Source: Adineta ricciae
Taxonomy: Eukaryota; Rotifera; Eurotatoria; Adinetida; Adinetidae
Length of the DNA stretch: 64,000 nt
Reading direction: 5' to 3'
NCBI GenBank assembly: GCA_905250025.1
Contig: CAJNOJ010000306.1
Span: forward strand, 52,463 to 116,462
Shown here: positions 57,251-64,000 of the stretch, piece by piece
How positions within the stretch are numbered: position 1 is the stretch's first letter
Layout of the letters: the number at the start of each line of letters is the position of its first letter
Translations under genes and position numbers: made by a program
The notes under the pieces: generated by a model
Told to the model about the DNA's origin: nothing
Seen by the model: only the letters and a program-made list of their open reading frames with translations
Database searches by the model: none

Positions 57251-59309
57251 TCAATGTATCGACGGTTTTATTTCATCATATGATGAAGAAATCGATTTCG
57301 AATGTTGGTTATCTCGTAATCGCATATTATCGCTTCGTAAATCGTTGATACGATTTTGTAAATGTCGAATAAGTTTATCTTGATTGATCTCATTTTCAGA
57401 ATTAAATTCACAGTCAATCTTTTCCGGTCCATCAAGATGAAGACTCGACGTCGCTCGCTGTTTAGATAAACTGAAATGATAGACCGTAAAGAGAAAAATT
57501 TTACTTAACATAACTTCAATATACCGATTCAATTCCAAGCCGATATGATCTTCTAACTTTTGCAGCAAACTATCAACTGTATGACTTGGTCGAGTCGATG
57601 TTTGAGATGTAGGGTGAGCACTATTATCCTAAACATAGATCAGACGATGATGCGGAGGTGATATGGAAACTCAATGGTTTTACTTTTGAAGATTTCGAGT
57701 AGCTATTTGTTTGATCCTGACAACTGTTTTCATCGAACGATCGAAGTCTTCGATCCGTGCTGATTTTCGGCTTTTCTAAGAGCATAGTTTGATTTTCAAG
57801 TGTGACTCGTTGTTCACCAACGTGATCACGGATTTCTTCGATAGTTCTGAGAAGATATTTCTATTTGAGACAAGAATATTTGTGAGAGATGAAAACAATT
57901 TCACAATATACCAGAAGAATTCGCGTTGGTTTTCGTTCGAAAAGAGCAGCTTCATCGTAGATAAACGATGACACATTCCTAAACAAACCATCATTATATC
58001 GAACAAGATCACTTCTCTTCATACGGAATTGCTGTATAAACATGCGAGGGTCGATTCATCGTCAAAAGTAATGTTTTGATCGCATCGTTTATCGAACGTA
58101 CGCATGTTTTTTCAGCTACATCCAAACTATTATATAATTGTTGACGAACGGTATTTGAATCATTATAAACATCCGATAAGTGATTTACTGTTTGTTCTAA
58201 TTCCTGAACACGTTCTTGCAAACGAGTCAATTCCATATTTTTCTCCTAAAGAAAACATCGAAAAAGTGTTTACATAACGTTGTCAACAAGGTTAATTATC
58301 AATGTTCAATCTCAACAAGATATTTGAAAACAAGGTCAAAAGATCGTACTTAGCATCTTTTACATCCTAAACTAAACAATCAAATCAAACAAAGTCATTC
58401 AATGATAAACTTATTCAATCTAGTCGTCAAATCGTAAGGAATATTCGATTTCATCTCTATAACTTTCTTCTTTTACATACCGTTTGATACTGTTCGTTCA
58501 AGCGTATGATCTCATTTTCATATTCTTGTCGATATTGTACTTTAATTCGATAAATTGTATTGGTACGTTCACGATCACTTTCTTTCAATTGCTGAAAAAT
58601 GAAGCAATAGTGTTTTCTGACGAGTTTCACGTTCGAAAGAGTTACCAACTCCAGCTGTTGGCAACGTTCGCGTTCAAGATGCAATTTGTATTGAAAATCT
58701 TGTATGAGAAAGGCTTTTTCCTCTTCAAACTTTGCGCGTTCGTCGGATAAACGAAGTTCTTTATGGTCATTCCAAACCTTTCGTTCACGTTCCATTCGTT
58801 CTTCAATCTATGGAGGGGAGGTCAGGTTGTCTCCGAATCGAGAAAGAATTCTTTACTTTCAGCAGAGCATTCTTATGTGTTGTGGCTAAAGCAAGAAATT
58901 CGTTGTCTTTTTGATAAATAATCGCTTTTAGTTTAGCGATTTCACGATTTTTCGTCTAATGAAACTCATACGAATCATTCAATCATATCGATAAGTCTCA
59001 TACCAGCGTATTTCGATACGAATTTATGTTCGAACGACGAGATCCATCAGGTATATACTTTCAAATCAAAATATGAACAAACGAGATAGTAAGATGACGA
59101 AAGACTTACCGACGGTTCCTCATTTTGCGGACAAAAATCATTTGTTTCATTTCTAGTTCATTCATACTCAATATCCCAAATCAATCATCATCTTCTCTTA
59201 CTTACCTGTCTTTGACCTTCATGTAACCATTCGGTTTCATCAGGTTTTCCAGCGCTCGGTAGTTCTCTTCATAAGTAGAGCGTCTTTGATTATATCGATC
59301 GTTCAGCAT
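57251..59309 (-). CDS. Coiled-coil protein, family not recognised
   Basis: About eleven exons with short introns. Start at 59309 (MLNDRYNQRRSTYEENYRAL ... NLMKPNGYMKVKDR). After short exons with YIPDGSRRSNINSYRNTL, long heptad-rich helices follow: TKNREIAKLKAIIYQKDNEF, IEERMERERKVWNDHKELRL, DFQYKLHLERERCQQLEL, QLKESDRERTNTIYRIKVQY, MELTRLQERVQELEQTVNHL. A less regular C-terminal part contains RSFDENSCQDQTNSYSKSSK, ending LIRHLQNRINDLRSDNMRLR and DEIKPSIH. There is no membrane segment. It looks like a cytoskeletal, centrosomal or ciliary scaffold, but this is only from composition. Several exon junctions (58320-58450, 57600-57780) are uncertain. Confidence 0.6.
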
Positions 59310-59668
59310 TTTTCTTCTTATCACAACTCACAAATGTTAAAAGATCGTTGTTTGTAACAATCGAGAGAATGTCAGTGAAGTGAAGCTCTAGTAGATGAGT
59401 CAAGGCAAGATGCAGAGAAAGAAATTGCTCTGGTGAATAGACCACAAGAAACGAGTATAATTCGATCTATTGATCCGTGTCTATGTTTTATTATGAGTTG
59501 ATTTTTTTCAGAACACACAATGCGAAATGAAGAGAAAAAAAAAGAAGAAAACCGAGAGACAAATTATGTTATCGGACGCATCTACACACAGAGAAAAAAA
59601 AACAATGGAATTCATCACCGTTAAAGAGAAAGAAGAAAAACAAACAAACAAACAGAGACAGAAGGATT
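59310..59668. other. Gap between coiled-coil gene and GPCR
   Basis: 360 bp, A-rich on the plus strand (59525-59660), with an (AAAC)n run. No feature beyond a possible minus-strand pyrimidine tract before the coiled-coil gene. Confidence 0.4.
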
Positions 59669-62600
59669 TTATTTGAATGTTACTCGTTGACCAGCTGCTG
59701 GTGAAGCCGTGGCCACATCCGAATAAGCTCGTCCACGCATTTCGTCCCCATCGTCGATACTTGTACGGTAAATACTCATGCCACCAAAATGTGTCGTTTC
59801 ATTATGACTGCCTGTACTATCTTCGGGAGTTTTCGTTGGATCATGATCATGTTTGTCTCCTCCGCCGCTTAGAATGTTGCTTATCGCGCCTCCAACACCA
59901 CCTGAGTTCGTTCCACCATGACGTTGAAATGCTTGCATGGAAAATCGTCGATTTTTTCGTCGTTGTCCATGTCGTTTTGTCAAATGTGGATTGTCTTTAC
60001 GCATTGTTTTCGTTTTTAACACATGTAACGATGAATACAAACGTTTTAATTCCGCCTGAGAATGAGAAAAAAAAAGAAATTTGAAACACTCTCAAACAAA
60101 CAGAAAAGTTCTTACTCGAATTTCTTCCGGATCCATATCTCGAATATTCAATTCTCCAAATTCAATATCCCCGTTGGATTGTAATTTAGCGACGATATCA
60201 CCTGGCTCTACTCCATCGGGCAGTGAACGGAATCGATCTCGAGAAGTATATTCTTCCGTTGTCTTTCGAAACATGAAGCACAACTAAATCAAACAGAATT
60301 CCACCGTCACGCCTCACCTCCCCATCTTCTTCGCTTACTTTAGTACAAAAAATAAATAAAACCATACACGTAACGGTTAAATGACATCGAAAGAAGGATA
60401 ATATAAGAAATGTATCCGGATCGATCGATGCCCATAGACAATCTCTAGAATAAACAAAACAATGCTAGAATCTTCAAATATCAATTATCTCTTTTGTTTA
60501 CTTACTTAATAGTGTGAAGTAATGTCGAGAAAAGCATTTCACAAACAATAACAATAGTAATTAATTTACGCTCATGGTATTCACATGGTGCTGTACGAGT
60601 ACTATAGATAAAACGAATTCCCACACAAAGGAAAATAAATTCGGCTAAAAAGAAACAAACATTGTTAATCATATGTGCCAACATTTTGCCAACAAACCTA
60701 TTTGCGCAAGATAATCCCACGAACGTGGTCGACATGTTTGAAAATTTCGTTTATTTCGAAAGGTAGAACCATGTCCAAGCAAATACTCCTGCAGAGGCAG
60801 ATTCTCATTGGCATGATCAATATTAACAAATGTCCATCCGAGTAAATAACCCATAATCGAAATCGAAATGAAAAATAATATACGCAAAATATCTTTCTCT
60901 TTGACTTGAACACAATGTGCTTTTCGAGATTGAAATTCAGCCAGCATTCTAAATCAAATTAGTCAGAGACATGAACAGAGAAAAGAGCCGTGCCGTGAAA
61001 CTCACTTGTAAATACGTAAAATTAATGTGCCATAAACAATTGTAAAGCCAAGTTCACGGAGCCTACAGAGAAAATTTCGAGAATAAATCATCGGACTCCA
61101 TTGACAAAAAAACTAATCGAAATGCTATTACTAATCGTTAAGAATTTATTCAAGCGATGATCTTTTCCTTGCCATAAGATATATTTCGAAATTATTTAGT
61201 AGCTAAGAAAATTGATTTCCTACTTATAATGTAGATGATGATGGTTTTCACTCGATTGGATGATTAATAGATCGTACGACCTTCTCGGCTTTTTTTTCTT
61301 CTTCTTCAATGCAGTTAAACGTTTTTAACACGAGAAAAGACTTCTTCTTCTTCTTTTCTAATAACTATCATTTATCTTTCTCACTAGGAGATCGTTCTTT
61401 CTTACATACCATGGCATTATTAAACAAACGATTTCATGCGGGCCAAGACTATCAACAATAACCTAAAGAACAAAGAAAAACTGAGCTAGAAGGAAACGAA
61501 AGAACTTCGTTGTTTCTTACTGAAGTGTAGAGTAAAGCTGCGCCGAAGAGAACTAATTCTAATAGAATCCACATTGAATGTTTGATGATTTTAATTTTAC
61601 GTTTTCGAAAAACAATGCCAGCGAGTATAGCAACAAAAACAATGAATGCTGATTGAATTATAATAATTATCGTACGTAAAAATCGATTGTATTTAACTAA
61701 ACATGATTGCGGATTACATGTACATGTATTACCAGTTTGTCCTGAGGGTTTATCTTTTGTTGTTTCATTCCATTCCAAATGTTGACCCTCAATTGTCTTA
61801 GATAGATTATCATATCGACCTCGACAGAAACATGTATAGGCACCTAAGGTAAACCCTTGACCAGGTTGATGTATACACTAAGCGAAAGTTCATCGTGTGC
61901 ATGATCGATTAGAAGAAGTTTTCAGTTTTACCTTCATATCTGATGGACATTTATGTGTGCCACCAAATGGTACATCACTTGTCTCACATTGATTGATATC
62001 AACGGATGATATATTGAAATAAGCGATAAGAAAATATCTAGAAGAAATTCGAGCTGTCGAAATCTCATCCTATCAGTTCTAGTCACATACCCATTGGTAA
62101 GAGAATGAATATTTGCCATGAGATATGTTTCATTGGGATTCTTCTCACATAGGACAGGTCCTATCCACCAAAGATGATTGGTTAGAAGACGTTGAGAATC
62201 TAATTTTAAGGTTTCACGAACATTTGTCATGGTAAACGTTTGTAAAATTGTATCTTGTCGAGTTAAATCTTCATTGACTAGATCATAACCAAATTCGGTC
62301 GTCGGACGAGTATATTTCAAAACATCGGAACCTCCATTATCATTTGGTAATGTGCGTATATCGAGTTCATTAAAATGTTTTCGACTAGCTAATAACATGC
62401 GCAGATCAGTGCGAAAGTCATAACGAATCTTGTCTAGTGAATAATCAGTAAAGTAGCTCGCGGATTGATTGAGTTTCGTGCGAATTTTATCAATAGTTTG
62501 TTTGATTTCAGCGAGTTCGCTTTGAAACGTTCGTTCAACGAGACGTATAACCAATGCTGACAAGGAATTATCTGATGGTATTTGATAAATACCATCTGAG

Positions 62601-62926
62601 GCCATATTGATTGTACAATCAGGTAATACAGATGACGTCGAACGTTGTAATAATTTACGTAACATATCGGTATTATGATGTTTATCAATTGCATGTGACG
62701 TTTGTCTCTTCAAACGCTGATGATGCGTTGTGATTGGAGAGGAGGATTTCGTATGAAAGAATATAAAAAAACTTAGCAGAACTATGAGAAGAAAGAGAAT
62801 TAGATAGAAATATATTGATAGAAAATGAAATAATGACGATTGTTTGGACTTTGAATTGAACATGAAATTAGGTTTAACTTGAAGATATGACGAGGAGAAA
62901 TAATCTGATTCTTCTTTTGGTTTCAT
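59669..62926 (-). CDS. GPR158/GPR179 (Smog)-like class C orphan GPCR
   Basis: About nine exons. Start at 62926 (MKPKEESDYFSSSYLQVKPN). A strongly hydrophobic segment (IYFYLILFLLIVLLSFFIFF) at residues about 38-58 acts as signal anchor. The extracellular region has many Asn-glycosylation sites and a Cache-like stretch, then the cysteine-rich segment CIHQPGQGFTLGAYTCFCRG that precedes the seven helices in GPR158 relatives. Helices include TIIIIIQSAFIVFVAILAGI, IKHSMWILLELVLFGAALLY, IVCLIMPWLRELGFTIVYGT, ILRILFFISISIMGYLLGWT, LITIVIVCEMLFSTLLH and CHLTVTCMVLFIFCTKLCF. 'LRELGFTIVYG..ILRIY' and 'RKAHCVQVKEKDILR' are diagnostic of the group. The cytosolic tail contains DGVEPGDIVAKLQSNGDIEF, a coiled region and a basic patch, ending GQRVTFK. 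It couples to RGS7-Gbeta5 or Go in other animals. Confidence 0.85.
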
Positions 62927-64000
62927 GATTAGATTTCGAAGCTAAAAAAAAAAGAAACGAACGATATATAATTAACAAAGAAAAACATCGAGCATTAAAC
63001 GAGAATGATAGATAAACATAAACAAACAGAGAAGACGACGAAAAAAGAAAATGTCGGTAAAGGCTTTTCACAATTGTCTCATTCAGACGTCGACAAACAG
63101 CTAATTTGTTCGAATCGTGAAGCTGTTCTCGGAGTAAAACTCGTCAAGTTTTGTTCAGTTTTTAATCGAAAGACAAACTCATCTCATGTATTGACATCCT
63201 TTTCCTTTCCTTCTTCTCGTTGTCTTATCATCTAGACTATACTATCTTAACTATCTTATACGGAACTACTCAATGGCGTTGTTGTCGTCGTCGTCATCAT
63301 CTAAAAGAGACTAAATCTGTTCTATCTTGCTCGTCTCTCCTCTCTTTTTCTTGTCGATAGTCGAGCGAATGCGCAAGCAGACTTGTATGTTCGCTACAGC
63401 TCGTTCGCTCTCGCTCGATAATTGATCATTTGTTTTTTGACATCCACTAGGTTCTTCCTTCTCGATATAATCACTGAATTGGATGTCGTCGGACTGACTT
63501 CGCTTGATCTACGAGCTACGCTCATACACGTCCAAGTAATGAATATCTCATCGTCGAGTTTCCTTTTTTTTTTTCATCGTCAAAAAATTCATTATGCTCG
63601 ACAGAGATAACACATGTTTTCCTTTCTTCGATTGGATTGTCTTCGGCTTTGTCAGATATATGTATGCGGATAAAGGACATTCTCATTATGTACGATTGGT
63701 TTCGTCAATTGAGAAGACATGTCCACAAGCAATCAATGACCATATGTCTGTTGAGAAAGAATTAAATATAAAGAATATATATATATATTAGCCGACAGAT
63801 ATGATATAATCAACAAATATAGCTTTGAGGATAATACGTGTAAAATGACAGAGCAAATGTTGGTAATAAAAATGCGGCAAAAAAATGAATAGTAATAGCT
63901 AAGAACTAGTGAAATCTAAGACGGTAATGAAGATGCGGATGTCTAGAGGCACATAAAATAATCATGAACTATCTCTCTGTCTTATTCTCTTTCCTTCGTC
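62927..64000. other. Upstream region of the GPCR gene, no gene seen
   Basis: 1.07 kb to the window end. It contains a (GTC)n/(GTT)n run near 63281-63300, a run of T at 63565-63574 and (TA)n at 63777-63789. Short plus-strand frames show no domain. It probably includes the promoter and 5' UTR of the GPCR gene. Confidence 0.45.

Overview
The window looks like nuclear DNA of a small, compact-genome animal. A bdelloid rotifer is my best guess. The evidence is an animal gene set (macroglobulin complement-related protein, TEL/Yan ETS factor, neuronal calcium sensor, class C GPCR of the GPR158/Smog type, p62, NSF, FEN1), many GT-AG introns of only about 45-65 nt, short intergenic gaps, AT-rich DNA, orphan gene families and possible fungal-like genes. 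The genus is not determined. About 29 protein genes or clear gene relics can be supported. Reading frames had to be spliced by eye, so most exon ends are inferred from GT/AG and reading phase.

Layout. 0-5.5 kb: a ten-exon minus-strand alpha-2-macroglobulin family gene (MCR-like, LDLa domain, no thioester). 6.9-9.7 kb: a LURP-one-related protein and a TEL/Yan repressor, both minus. 9.7-12 kb: gene-free. 12-18 kb: an EF-hand neuronal calcium sensor (plus), a Q/P-rich nuclear protein spread over many small exons (minus), and a mitochondrial membrane-helix protein of a type I associate with fungi (minus). 18.3-20.3 kb: two diverging paralogues of an unrecognised family that end in L-T-W-[DN]-D-[LI]. 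21-25.5 kb: RPS23 (minus) and ZFAND4 (plus), head to head. Each contains a single N flanked by a 221-nt repeat of itself, almost certainly an assembly join. 27.8-35.2 kb: NSF, V-ATPase subunit e, MGST3, a broken cyclin-like fragment and a vWA protein, all plus. 35.5-40.6 kb: a large inverted repeat carrying two convergent cyclin-like genes. 40.6-45.2 kb: a minus-strand run RER1 - FEN1 - ASDURF-like, with SQSTM1/p62 on the plus strand inside one FEN1 intron. 45.5-51.9 kb: a USP36/42-like deubiquitinase, a Gly/Tyr octarepeat protein, an NHL-repeat protein and a MARVEL tetraspan protein. 51.9-56.2 kb: gene-free and rich in simple repeats. 56.2-62.9 kb: a small secreted repeat protein, a coiled-coil protein and a GPR158/179 (Smog)-like receptor, all minus. 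62.9-64 kb: no gene seen.

Functional links are few and mostly housekeeping. NSF, V-ATPase e, RER1 and p62 belong to membrane traffic or proteostasis. FEN1 and RPS23 are core replication and translation genes. The parts most worth a second look are the cyclin-like inverted repeat, the nested p62/FEN1 and possible trans-spliced operon, the free-standing ASDURF-like gene, the orphan WDD/WND paralogue pair, the thioester-less MCR and the fungal-like mitochondrial protein.
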